A stretch of 64,000 bases of DNA, taken from Roseburia_C sp031555935. Lineage in GTDB: Bacteria > Bacillota > Clostridia > Lachnospirales > Lachnospiraceae. The notes below the pieces were generated by a model, which was not told the DNA's origin, did not search any database, and saw only the letters and a list, made by a program, of their open reading frames with translations. Location of the stretch: positions 1-64,000 of the forward strand of contig JAVBTX010000026.1 of NCBI GenBank assembly GCA_031555935.1. The letters run 5' to 3'. The position numbers and the translations under genes are program-made. Below, piece by piece: positions 49,500 to 57,290 of this stretch (within the stretch, counting starts at the first letter, position 1; each line of letters opens with the position of its first letter).

Positions 49500-52123
49500 G
49501 AAGGACAAAAAAATATTTAGCCCTGTTATTAAGTGGTGTAATATTATTGACATCACAGCCTGGGTCGGCTTGGGCGACAGAAGGGCAAGAGAATAGTACA
49601 GAGCTGGCAATAGAAGTCGAAACAGAAATAGAAACTGAGTTCGAATCCGAGACTGAATCGGAAGAAGTCGAAGCATCAGAGCAGGAAGCAGACACCGAAA
49701 CCGAAGCAGAAATGGTCACGGAACAACCTGCGCGTACAGAACACCCGATGGAACCATCCGATAACATGGCGGTACCAACATTGCCAGAACCGGAATCAGA
49801 GATACCAGCACTAGGCGATAACGAACCGGAAGAATACGAAAGTGTAACCATAGAGGGCATATATTACGAACTGAATGCTGGTCAAACCCAGCAGTTAGAA
49901 GTATATACGACGCCAGTCGGGGGAACAGTAACTTATATCTCATCCGACGAAACAATAGCAAAAGTATCATCGACCGGCCTTGTGACCGCAGTCAGTGGCG
50001 GCATCAACGGAAGCGATACGGCAATCATAACCGCATCAATCGGGGGACGTAGCGCAAGCTGTACCATCGTTGTTAGCAATACGATATCCCTAAGTAAATC
50101 CAAGTATACCGTATACACCGGTATGGCGACGACCGTCTATCAGTTAACAGCCAAGCCAAAACCATCAGAAGCGGTTGCGGTCAGTTGGATTTCCGCGAAT
50201 CCAGCCATAGCAACCATCGATGAAAATGGAGTTATCACCCCAAAGAAAGCTGGAAAAGTAACAATTACTGCGACCGCGGGTGGAGTCAGTGCGACATGTG
50301 AGGTGGCCGTCAAAAAACCGACGCTGACACTGGATTCAAAAGCCACAATCTACATGAAAAATCCCGCTTCATTAAGTGGAAAAGCATCACCGACGGCACA
50401 AATCACGTGGACAACTTCTGACAAAAAGATAGCCACGGTGGATATAAATGGTTTGGTAACACCAAAGAAAACTGGCAAAGTAACCATCAGTGCCACCGCA
50501 AACGGAATCACAAAAAAGTGTACTGTCACCATCAAAAATCCATCGATAACATTAGATACAGCAAGAGTAGTAATCTTTGCCGATAATCAATGGCAGATAC
50601 ATGCAGATGCCAAGCCGGCCACCACAATCAAATGGAAGTCCTCCAATACCAAGGTCGTTAAAGTTGATAAAAATGGGATAATTACTGGTATAAAAGCTGG
50701 AACAACCAAGATAACAGCCACGATACCGGGCGCAAGCGTGAGTTGTAAGGTGGTGGTAAAGAAAAATCCCTACAAACTTAGTTTGACAAAAAAGAAGATG
50801 ATGGTGGGAAATTCTGCCGCCATTTATATCAAAAATTTAGATGCTGGAACTTATGTCAATTATTGGCTAGAAGAGGATAATGGCAGTGTAACAATAAACA
50901 ATACTGATGGAATCTGTAACATCAAAGCAAAACGTGAAGGTAAAGCTACCATTTGCGTTACCTTTACCACCGTAATTGATGGAGAAAATGTTGTCTGGGG
51001 CTCCCGCTGCGTCATTCAAGTCACAAAAACGGGGATTTCCCAACAAGAATTTGCTCTGGCCAAAGGAGCGGCCAAAGCATTAACCGTAAAACGAGCCGGA
51101 GACGCAAGCAGTATTAAGAAAATCACCTGGAGCTCGACCGCACCAAAGGTAGCCAGTGTAAAAGCTTCGACCGGTAAAGTCACGGGTAAGAAGAGTGGCA
51201 CAGCACAGATAAAAGCAGTAGTAACATATAAAGATGGCAGTAAAAAGACATATAGCACCAAGGTCAAGGTATCAGATCCAAAATGGAAGTCTCAGGCGGT
51301 CGTAATTGGCTTGTACGGGCAGGGTCAAGTAAGCTTAAAAGGGACCAACGCATACAGTGCCGTCAAATGGAAAAGTACCAAAAAGTCAGTGGCCACAATC
51401 AGCGCGAATGGCACACTGACGGCGCATAAACAGGGTAAGACAACCCTTAAAGCAACAGTCGATGGAAAAACCATAACGTGTCCGCTCTATGTCACCAGCC
51501 CCAAACTAGAATCAGGTGATACCGTATTAAAAGCAGGGCAAAAGCAAAAAATAGTATTAAACGGAACATGTAAATATAGCAAGATAACCTATCAAAGTGC
51601 CAATAAAAACATTGCCACCGTCAGCAAAACCGGAGTGGTGACTGCAAAAAACCATGGAAGTACCCAGATAACCATCAAAGCAGATGGGGTAACATTAACG
51701 TATTGGGTGGATTGTGCACCGAGCGCCGCAATAGATGCCCGAAATACGGGGTATAATATTATGTATAGCTCCACATATAGTCAGGCATATCGGATGACCA
51801 CCGGATATTATGATTGCAGCTCACTCGTATTCCGAGCGTATGCCTACAATACCGGACTGCTTGGGGGAGCATCCGCTTGGGCGCCGACGGCGGCGGGAAT
51901 GGCACAGTTTATGGAAATGACCGGAAAAGTAATATCCTATCAGGCGGTAGATGTGTCTCAGCTGCAAGTGGGTGACTTGATCTTTTACAGTGGCTCGGAT
52001 AATGGCCGCTACAAAAATATATACCACGTATCAATTTACTATGGCGGTGGATATCGACTCGAAAAACCATTGTGTAAGTATTACCCTGCGGGGAATATTG
52101 TGCTCATAGCAAGGCCGCTTTAA
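49496..52123 (+). CDS. Secreted multi-Ig-like protein with C-terminal NlpC/P60 hydrolase domain
   Basis: The 875-residue protein has a signal peptide (about 1-27, ending in SAWA) and a long Glu/Thr-rich acidic linker (about 30-115). At least six Big_2-type Ig-like domains follow (about 120-745), each with the phrase TV...G.VTPKKAGKVTI or similar. A C-terminal NlpC/P60 domain has catalytic Cys in YYDCSSLVFRAY (near 775) and His in YHVSIYYGGG (near 850). Such enzymes cut peptide bonds in peptidoglycan stem peptides; the Ig repeats probably project or anchor the catalytic part. No sorting motif is seen. The start is coupled to a short upstream frame. Confidence 0.9.
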   Translation: MRRTKKYLALLLSGVILLTSQPGSAWATEGQENSTELAIEVETEIETEFESETESEEVEASEQEADTETEAEMVTEQPARTEHPMEPSDNMAVPTLPEPESEIPALGDNEPEEYESVTIEGIYYELNAGQTQQLEVYTTPVGGTVTYISSDETIAKVSSTGLVTAVSGGINGSDTAIITASIGGRSASCTIVVSNTISLSKSKYTVYTGMATTVYQLTAKPKPSEAVAVSWISANPAIATIDENGVITPKKAGKVTITATAGGVSATCEVAVKKPTLTLDSKATIYMKNPASLSGKASPTAQITWTTSDKKIATVDINGLVTPKKTGKVTISATANGITKKCTVTIKNPSITLDTARVVIFADNQWQIHADAKPATTIKWKSSNTKVVKVDKNGIITGIKAGTTKITATIPGASVSCKVVVKKNPYKLSLTKKKMMVGNSAAIYIKNLDAGTYVNYWLEEDNGSVTINNTDGICNIKAKREGKATICVTFTTVIDGENVVWGSRCVIQVTKTGISQQEFALAKGAAKALTVKRAGDASSIKKITWSSTAPKVASVKASTGKVTGKKSGTAQIKAVVTYKDGSKKTYSTKVKVSDPKWKSQAVVIGLYGQGQVSLKGTNAYSAVKWKSTKKSVATISANGTLTAHKQGKTTLKATVDGKTITCPLYVTSPKLESGDTVLKAGQKQKIVLNGTCKYSKITYQSANKNIATVSKTGVVTAKNHGSTQITIKADGVTLTYWVDCAPSAAIDARNTGYNIMYSSTYSQAYRMTTGYYDCSSLVFRAYAYNTGLLGGASAWAPTAAGMAQFMEMTGKVISYQAVDVSQLQVGDLIFYSGSDNGRYKNIYHVSIYYGGGYRLEKPLCKYYPAGNIVLIARPL

Positions 52124-52184
52124 AAGCAGCGGCCCCGGCCGCTTTGAAAAACAAGTGGCCAAGGTCACTTAAAAACGAGTGACC
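52122..52184 (+). other. Series of overlapping hairpins after the NlpC/P60 gene
   Basis: A GC-rich hairpin (aaagcagcggcc / ggccgcttt, 52123-52145, one bulge) directly follows the stop codon. Then aagtggcc (52153-52160) can pair with ggtcactt (52163-52170), while the same ggtcact (52163-52169) can pair perfectly with agtgacc (52178-52184). The last two structures exclude each other. The first may terminate transcription, although no T-run follows. Confidence 0.55.
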
Positions 52185-52198
52185 CTGAAATAATGTGT

Positions 52199-52227
52199 TT
52201 GACACCCCTCAAAATGGCAATTATAAT
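52199..52227 (+). promoter_or_regulatory. Consensus promoter of the OPT transporter gene
   Basis: TTGACA (52199-52204) and TATAAT (52222-52227) are both perfect and exactly 17 bases apart, 44 bases before the start codon. Confidence 0.88.
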
Positions 52228-52270
52228 AGCAGTATGAGTCACAAAATGACGAAATCAGGAGGAACAAAAT

Positions 52271-54169
52271 ATGAGCAATGAAAATGAGTTCAAACCGTAT
52301 ATTCCGGCTGAAAAAAACATGGCGGAATTATCGGTAACCTCAATTATTCTGGGTGTCTTATTGGCAGTGATTTTCGGTGGTGCCAATGCATATCTGGGCT
52401 TGCGTGTGGGAATGACTGTGTCGGCATCCATTCCAGCAGCAGTAATTTCAATGGGAATTATCCGCGTCATCATGCGCCGAGAATCTATCCTAGAGAACAA
52501 TATGGTGCAGACCATCGGCTCAGCTGGTGAGTCGTTGGCGGCGGGAGCAATCTTTACATTGCCAGCATTATTTATGTGGGCAGAGGAATCAGGCGGTGCA
52601 ATGCCATCCTTAGCGGAAATTGCATTGATAGCCTTAGTTGGCGGTGTAATCGGAGTATTGTTTATGATACCACTCCGTTCCGCATTAATTGTTCAGGAAC
52701 ATGGTGTGCTTCCATATCCAGAAGGAAAAGCCTGCTCTGAGGTGTTAATTGCCGGAGAAGAAGGCGGCGCCAAAGCAGGCGTTGTATTTGCTGGTCTGGG
52801 CGTAGCGGCAGTGTACAAGTTTATTGCGGATGGATTCAAAGTATTTCCAAGTGAGGTCGATTTTTCAATAAAAAGTTATAAAGGTTCTGGAATTGGAATG
52901 GATGTGCTTCCGGCCCTGCTTGGAGTTGGATATATCTGTGGACCACAAGTGTCCTCCTATCTGTTGGCGGGTGGTACAGTAGCATGGTTTGTGCTGATGC
53001 CATTAATTGTATTGTTTGGTGGCAATGCAGTCTTGTTCCCAGCCGATATATCAGTCCAGGAATTATTTATCAAAGATGGCACATGGGGCATTTGGAGTAA
53101 CTACATTCGCTATATCGGAGCCGGAGCAGTAGCAGCCGGCGGTATCATCAGCTTGGTAAAATCCTTCCCGCTGATAGTAAAAACCTTCCAAAAGGCAATT
53201 CAGGGATATGGTAAAAAGACCGGTGGTTCAAATCGGCTCAATAAGGATATTCCAATGAGTATCGTATTGTTAGGAATCGGTATTATGGCGCTCGTAATGT
53301 GGCTGGTGCCTGCAATCCCAGTTAATTTAATCGGAGCAATCATTATTATCGTTTTTGGCTTCTTTTTTGCAACCGTTTCCTCCCGAATGGTAGGACTCGT
53401 TGGAAGCTCAAATAACCCAGTATCAGGAATGGCGATAGCAACCTTGCTAATCGCGACAATGATTTTAAAAGCAACCGGAAATATCGGTATGCCGGGAATG
53501 ATAGCATCAATCGCCGTAGGTTCGGTAATTTGTATCATCGCGGCGATTGCTGGTGATACTTCACAGGATTTAAAAACCGGTTATTTAGTTGGTGCAACGC
53601 CAATGAAGCAGCAGATTGGTGAGCTAATCGGTGTAGTTGCATCAGCAATTGCCATTGGCGGCGTTTTATACCTGCTCAATGCAGCATGGGGTTACGGCAA
53701 AGCAGATCTGCCAGCACCACAGGCATCGTTGATGAAGATGGTAGTCGAAGGTGTTATGGGCGGAAATCTGCCGTGGACATTGGTGTTTGTTGGCATTGGA
53801 ATAGCTGTTGTGGTAGAGATATTAAAGATACCGGTGCTTCCATTTGCGGTAGGTCTGTATTTACCAATTCATTTAAGTACCCCGATGATGGTCGGTGGTG
53901 CCGTGAAATGGTATTTTGACCGCAAGAAAAAAGAGGGAGAAACCGAGAAAGCACATAATGAGAAAATCGAGCGCGGTATCTTGTATTCCTCTGGATTAAT
54001 TGCCGGCGAAGGATTAGTCGGAATTTTGTTGGCAGTGTTTGCTGTATTTAAATGGGATATTGATTTTTCAGACAAGCTAAACCTAGGTAATTGGGGTGGA
54101 CTGATCGTCTTTGCGCTGTTGACAGCAACCCTGGCATATGTAGTCAGAGGACGGAAAGCAAGAAAATAA
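52271..54169 (+). CDS. OPT-family oligopeptide transporter
   Basis: The 632-residue protein has about 15 membrane helices. Its opening (ELSVTSIILGVLLAVIFGGANAYLGLRVGMTVSASIPAAV, shown in family form) and the motifs EHGVLPYPEGKACSEVL and IAGDTSQDLKTGYLVGATP are characteristic of bacterial OPT transporters. They import peptides or metal-peptide complexes, driven by ion gradients. The RBS aggaggaacaaaat precedes the ATG. With the dipeptidase at 54709 downstream it suggests peptide uptake and breakdown. Confidence 0.93.
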   Translation: MSNENEFKPYIPAEKNMAELSVTSIILGVLLAVIFGGANAYLGLRVGMTVSASIPAAVISMGIIRVIMRRESILENNMVQTIGSAGESLAAGAIFTLPALFMWAEESGGAMPSLAEIALIALVGGVIGVLFMIPLRSALIVQEHGVLPYPEGKACSEVLIAGEEGGAKAGVVFAGLGVAAVYKFIADGFKVFPSEVDFSIKSYKGSGIGMDVLPALLGVGYICGPQVSSYLLAGGTVAWFVLMPLIVLFGGNAVLFPADISVQELFIKDGTWGIWSNYIRYIGAGAVAAGGIISLVKSFPLIVKTFQKAIQGYGKKTGGSNRLNKDIPMSIVLLGIGIMALVMWLVPAIPVNLIGAIIIIVFGFFFATVSSRMVGLVGSSNNPVSGMAIATLLIATMILKATGNIGMPGMIASIAVGSVICIIAAIAGDTSQDLKTGYLVGATPMKQQIGELIGVVASAIAIGGVLYLLNAAWGYGKADLPAPQASLMKMVVEGVMGGNLPWTLVFVGIGIAVVVEILKIPVLPFAVGLYLPIHLSTPMMVGGAVKWYFDRKKKEGETEKAHNEKIERGILYSSGLIAGEGLVGILLAVFAVFKWDIDFSDKLNLGNWGGLIVFALLTATLAYVVRGRKARK

Positions 54170-54175
54170 TTCAAA

Positions 54176-54212
54176 AAAAGTCTGTTGTCTTATTTTAGAC
54201 AGCAGACTTTTG
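54176..54212 (+). terminator. Intrinsic terminator of the OPT gene
   Basis: A 15-bp stem with one wobble (54176-54190 with 54197-54211) and a six-base loop, flanked by an A-run and four T. Confidence 0.85.
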
Positions 54213-54240
54213 TGTTATGATAGAGGTTGGCAAGATGAAA

Positions 54241-54316
54241 GGGTGAAAGAAAAACATTTTCACCCGCCCTGATTAGTACGCTCGCTGAAGCGAGCAGATG
54301 GGAGAAAGGGTGAAAG
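54241..54316 (+). promoter_or_regulatory. Three-arm leader C covering the SD of the PqqD-like gene
   Basis: The arm gggtgaaa (54241-54248) pairs with tttcaccc (54258-54265). An exact second copy, gggtgaaa (54308-54315), lies at the Shine-Dalgarno of the next gene and can pair with the same middle arm. The direct repeat is gaaagggtgaaag. Between them is a 6-bp hairpin (gctcgc / gcgagc, tetraloop tgaa, 54280-54295). The layout allows two exclusive folds, one free and one closed at the ribosome site. Confidence 0.55.
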
Positions 54317-54317
54317 C

Positions 54318-54686
54318 ATGGCAAAGAAACAAAAAGAAAACTTCTTGGATTACATCCCAAAGCATAATTCATTATTTGAGAGCAATAAAAATGAGGCAGC
54401 ACATGTAGAGATAAAGGTTGCCAATAAAGGATTATTCAACCGTATCGCGCAGATATTCTTTAAACGTCCGAAATACAGTCAGATAGAGCTGGATGATTTT
54501 GGAACCTTCATCTGGGAGAGCATTGATGGAGAGAAAACAATTTATGAAATTGGTCAAAAAATCAGTCGGAAATTTGGCGAAGCGGCAGAGCCGCTATATC
54601 CGAGGCTCGTACAATTTGTAAAAGTATTGCATCAAAATAGTTTCATTATCTATATGAATAAAATAAAACAGAAAAACCGAACATAG
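54318..54686 (+). CDS. PqqD-like protein
   Basis: The 122-residue protein contains the PqqD-type winged-helix pattern in residues about 55-115 (IELDDFGTFIWESIDGEKTIYEIGQKISRKF, a part of the family motif). PqqD domains are RiPP recognition elements that bring a precursor peptide to a maturase. Here neither a radical SAM enzyme nor a precursor is adjacent, and orphan PqqD-like proteins of this kind are common in Clostridia with unknown role. The ATG follows agaaagggtgaaagc, inside the third arm of leader C. The next gene is pepD. Confidence 0.82.
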   Translation: MAKKQKENFLDYIPKHNSLFESNKNEAAHVEIKVANKGLFNRIAQIFFKRPKYSQIELDDFGTFIWESIDGEKTIYEIGQKISRKFGEAAEPLYPRLVQFVKVLHQNSFIIYMNKIKQKNRT

Positions 54687-54708
54687 AAAATAAAAAAGAG
54701 GAAAAGCG

Positions 54709-56160
54709 ATGGGCGTATTATCACAATTAGAACCAGCGGAAGTGTTTCAGTATTTTGAAAAAATATGCAGCATTCCGCATCCTTCCTACAAAGAAGAACA
54801 GATTAGTAACTACTGTGTGGAATTTGCCAAAGAGCATGGCTTAGAGGTATATCAAGACGAATTAAAAAACGTCATTATAATGAAGCCGGCGACAGAGGGT
54901 TATGAAGATATTCCGCCAATCATCCTACAAGGGCATCTGGATATGGTTTGCGAAAAAGAGCCAAACTGCCAGATAGATTTTGAAAAAGATGGCCTGGAAC
55001 TAGAGATAGATGGTGACTACATTACGGCTAAGGGAACAACCTTAGGAGCCGATGATGGAATTGCTGTCGCGTATGCGCTGGCGATATTAGCATCAAAGAC
55101 GATTGCCCATCCAAAACTCGAGGTAGTCTTTACCGTATCCGAGGAAGTGGGAATGGAAGGGGCAACCGGCATTGATTTGTCAATGCTAACTGGTCGTAAA
55201 TTATTGAACATTGATTCCGAAGAAGAAGGCTATATGCTCGTTAGCTGTGCTGGTGGATGCAGCACAGAATGCCGGTTGCCGGTATCGTGGGAAGAAACGA
55301 GGGGTATCCCAGTAGAGCTTTCCGTAACGGGATTAATCGGCGGTCATTCTGGCGTGGAAATAGATAAGGGCCGGGCCAATGCCAATGTCTTATTGGGCCG
55401 CGTTCTATTAGAGGCTGGTATGGTAGCTGAATATTCGCTTTTATCGATGCGTGGTGGTGCGAAGGACAATGCGATTCCGCGTGAAGCCTTTGCGCGGGTG
55501 CTCCTATCATCAGAAGAAGCAGTGGCGGCATTTGTTACAGCAGTAGCTGAAAGTGGAAAAAATATAGCACAAGAATATGGCGTTAATGACCCCGAAATAA
55601 AAATCACAGCCAACGCCGCGAAAGCCGAAGTAAAAGAATTTGCACTGACATCAGAAATTGCGGAGAAGGTCATTGCCTTAATCAATGGACAGCCAAATGG
55701 CATCCAGAGTATGAGTGCAAATATTGCCGGTTTGGTAGAAACCTCCTTAAATCTAGGCGTACTCTCACTGACCAATGAATACTTGTCACTGCGCTATGCA
55801 GTCAGAAGCTCAGTTGGTACGGCCAAAGAACATCTATGTCAAAAGCTCAATAGTCTGACCGTAATCTTAGGTGGCGAAACCTTTCGCACGGGAGATTACC
55901 CAGCATGGGAATACAAGCAGGAATCCAGGCTGCGGGAAACAATGATTCATATTTATCAGCAAATGTATGGAAAAGAGCCGGTGGTTCAGGCGGTGCATGC
56001 CGGACTTGAATGTGGTATCCTTTCATCAAAAATAGATGGGTTGGATTGCATGTCAATCGGGCCGGATATGAAAGGCATTCACACCACCGAAGAAAAATTA
56101 AGCATTTCTTCGACAAAACGAGTGTGGGAGTATATACTAGAAGTAATTAAGTGCAAATAA
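54709..56160 (+). CDS. pepD: Aminoacyl-histidine dipeptidase (PepD-like, M20 family)
   Basis: The 483-residue enzyme has the M20 metal-binding motifs GHLDMVCEK (near residue 80), GADDGIAVAYALAIL (near 115) and EEVGMEGATGID (near 148), and a lid domain in the middle. It cleaves Xaa-His and other dipeptides in the cytoplasm. The RBS agaggaaaagcg precedes the ATG. It is 22 bases downstream of the PqqD-like gene and 15 bases upstream of the phosphofructokinase gene, so all three may be one transcript. Confidence 0.93.
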   Translation: MGVLSQLEPAEVFQYFEKICSIPHPSYKEEQISNYCVEFAKEHGLEVYQDELKNVIIMKPATEGYEDIPPIILQGHLDMVCEKEPNCQIDFEKDGLELEIDGDYITAKGTTLGADDGIAVAYALAILASKTIAHPKLEVVFTVSEEVGMEGATGIDLSMLTGRKLLNIDSEEEGYMLVSCAGGCSTECRLPVSWEETRGIPVELSVTGLIGGHSGVEIDKGRANANVLLGRVLLEAGMVAEYSLLSMRGGAKDNAIPREAFARVLLSSEEAVAAFVTAVAESGKNIAQEYGVNDPEIKITANAAKAEVKEFALTSEIAEKVIALINGQPNGIQSMSANIAGLVETSLNLGVLSLTNEYLSLRYAVRSSVGTAKEHLCQKLNSLTVILGGETFRTGDYPAWEYKQESRLRETMIHIYQQMYGKEPVVQAVHAGLECGILSSKIDGLDCMSIGPDMKGIHTTEEKLSISSTKRVWEYILEVIKCK

Positions 56161-56175
56161 TCCAAAGAGAGGATA

Positions 56176-57258
56176 ATGAGAAACATGAAAAGAATCGGAA
56201 TGTTAACAAGTGGCGGCGATTGTCAGGCATTAAACGCGGCAATGCGCGGAGTAGTAAAAGGACTGAGCAATAACGTAGCGGATTTAGAAGTATACGGATT
56301 CAATAATGGTTATAAGGGACTAATATATGGAGATTACCGTTTATTAACATCCGCAGATTTTTCCGGGATTCTGACTAAGGGCGGTACCATCTTAGGCTCC
56401 TCTCGCCAACCATTTAAGTTAATGCGAGTGCCAGATGAGAATGGATTGGACAAGGTTGAGGCAATGAAGCAGACCTATAAAAAGTTAAAACTAGATTGTC
56501 TGGTGATATTAGGCGGCAATGGGACCCAGAAAACAGCGAATTTATTGCGTGAAGAAGGATTGAATGTGATTCATCTGCCAAAGACAATCGACAACGATAT
56601 CTATGGAACCGATGTGACCTTTGGTTTTCAGAGTGCCATCAATGTAGCATCACAGGCAATTGACTGCATTCATACAACGGCGGCTTCACATAACCGCGTC
56701 TTTGTGGTTGAAGTAATGGGACATAAGGTAGGCTGGCTGACGTTATATGCAGGAATTGCGAGTGGCGCCGATATCATCTTATTACCAGAGATTCCATATG
56801 ATACGGACAAGGTTGTAGAGGCAATCAATAAGCGGACACGTGATGGCAAAGGTTTCACCATCTTGGCCGTCGCAGAAGGTGCAATTTCAAAAGAAGATGC
56901 TGCATTGTCCAAAAAAGAATACAAAGAGAAAATGAAAAATACCAACCACCCATCAGTATGTTATGAGATTGCCAATAAAGTGGGCGAGATTACCGGTACC
57001 GAGGTACGGGTTGCAGTACCGGGCCATACCCAAAGAGGTGGCAGCCCAAGTCCATATGACCGCGTTCTATGTACCAGATTAGGTGCGGCGGCAGCCCAGG
57101 CGATTTTAGAAGAAGATTATGGTTATATGATAGCGATGGTCGATGGACAAACCAAGCGAGTACCGCTGAAAGACGTGGCTGGCAAGCTGAAAGCAGTTAA
57201 TCCAGACTGCCAGATGATAAGAGAAGCAAAGGCCATTGGAATCAGCTTTGGAGATTAA
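56176..57258 (+). CDS. 6-Phosphofructokinase
   Basis: The 360-residue protein starts with RIGMLTSGGDCQALNAAMRG and shows PKTIDNDIYGTDVTFGF, the fructose-6-phosphate motif, and GHTQRGGSPSPYDRV. It belongs to the PfkA superfamily. The nucleotide-site motif is GGNGT instead of the bacterial GGDGS, i.e. Asn at the position of the Mg-binding Asp, while the Gly that marks ATP use is kept. The phosphoryl donor (ATP or pyrophosphate) cannot be decided. RBS gagagg is close to the first ATG; the ATG at 56185 is a possible alternative. Confidence 0.88.
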   Translation: MRNMKRIGMLTSGGDCQALNAAMRGVVKGLSNNVADLEVYGFNNGYKGLIYGDYRLLTSADFSGILTKGGTILGSSRQPFKLMRVPDENGLDKVEAMKQTYKKLKLDCLVILGGNGTQKTANLLREEGLNVIHLPKTIDNDIYGTDVTFGFQSAINVASQAIDCIHTTAASHNRVFVVEVMGHKVGWLTLYAGIASGADIILLPEIPYDTDKVVEAINKRTRDGKGFTILAVAEGAISKEDAALSKKEYKEKMKNTNHPSVCYEIANKVGEITGTEVRVAVPGHTQRGGSPSPYDRVLCTRLGAAAAQAILEEDYGYMIAMVDGQTKRVPLKDVAGKLKAVNPDCQMIREAKAIGISFGD

Positions 57259-57290
57259 GTAACAGAAAAAGGAATGTAGAGGAAAGAAGC

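Noticed and set aside
49339..49860. Ser/Val-rich minus-strand open frame that looks like a repeat protein
   Set aside because: The Ser/Val repeats are the antisense of the Glu/Thr-rich linker of the NlpC/P60 protein, and the frame runs into tRNA-Ser.
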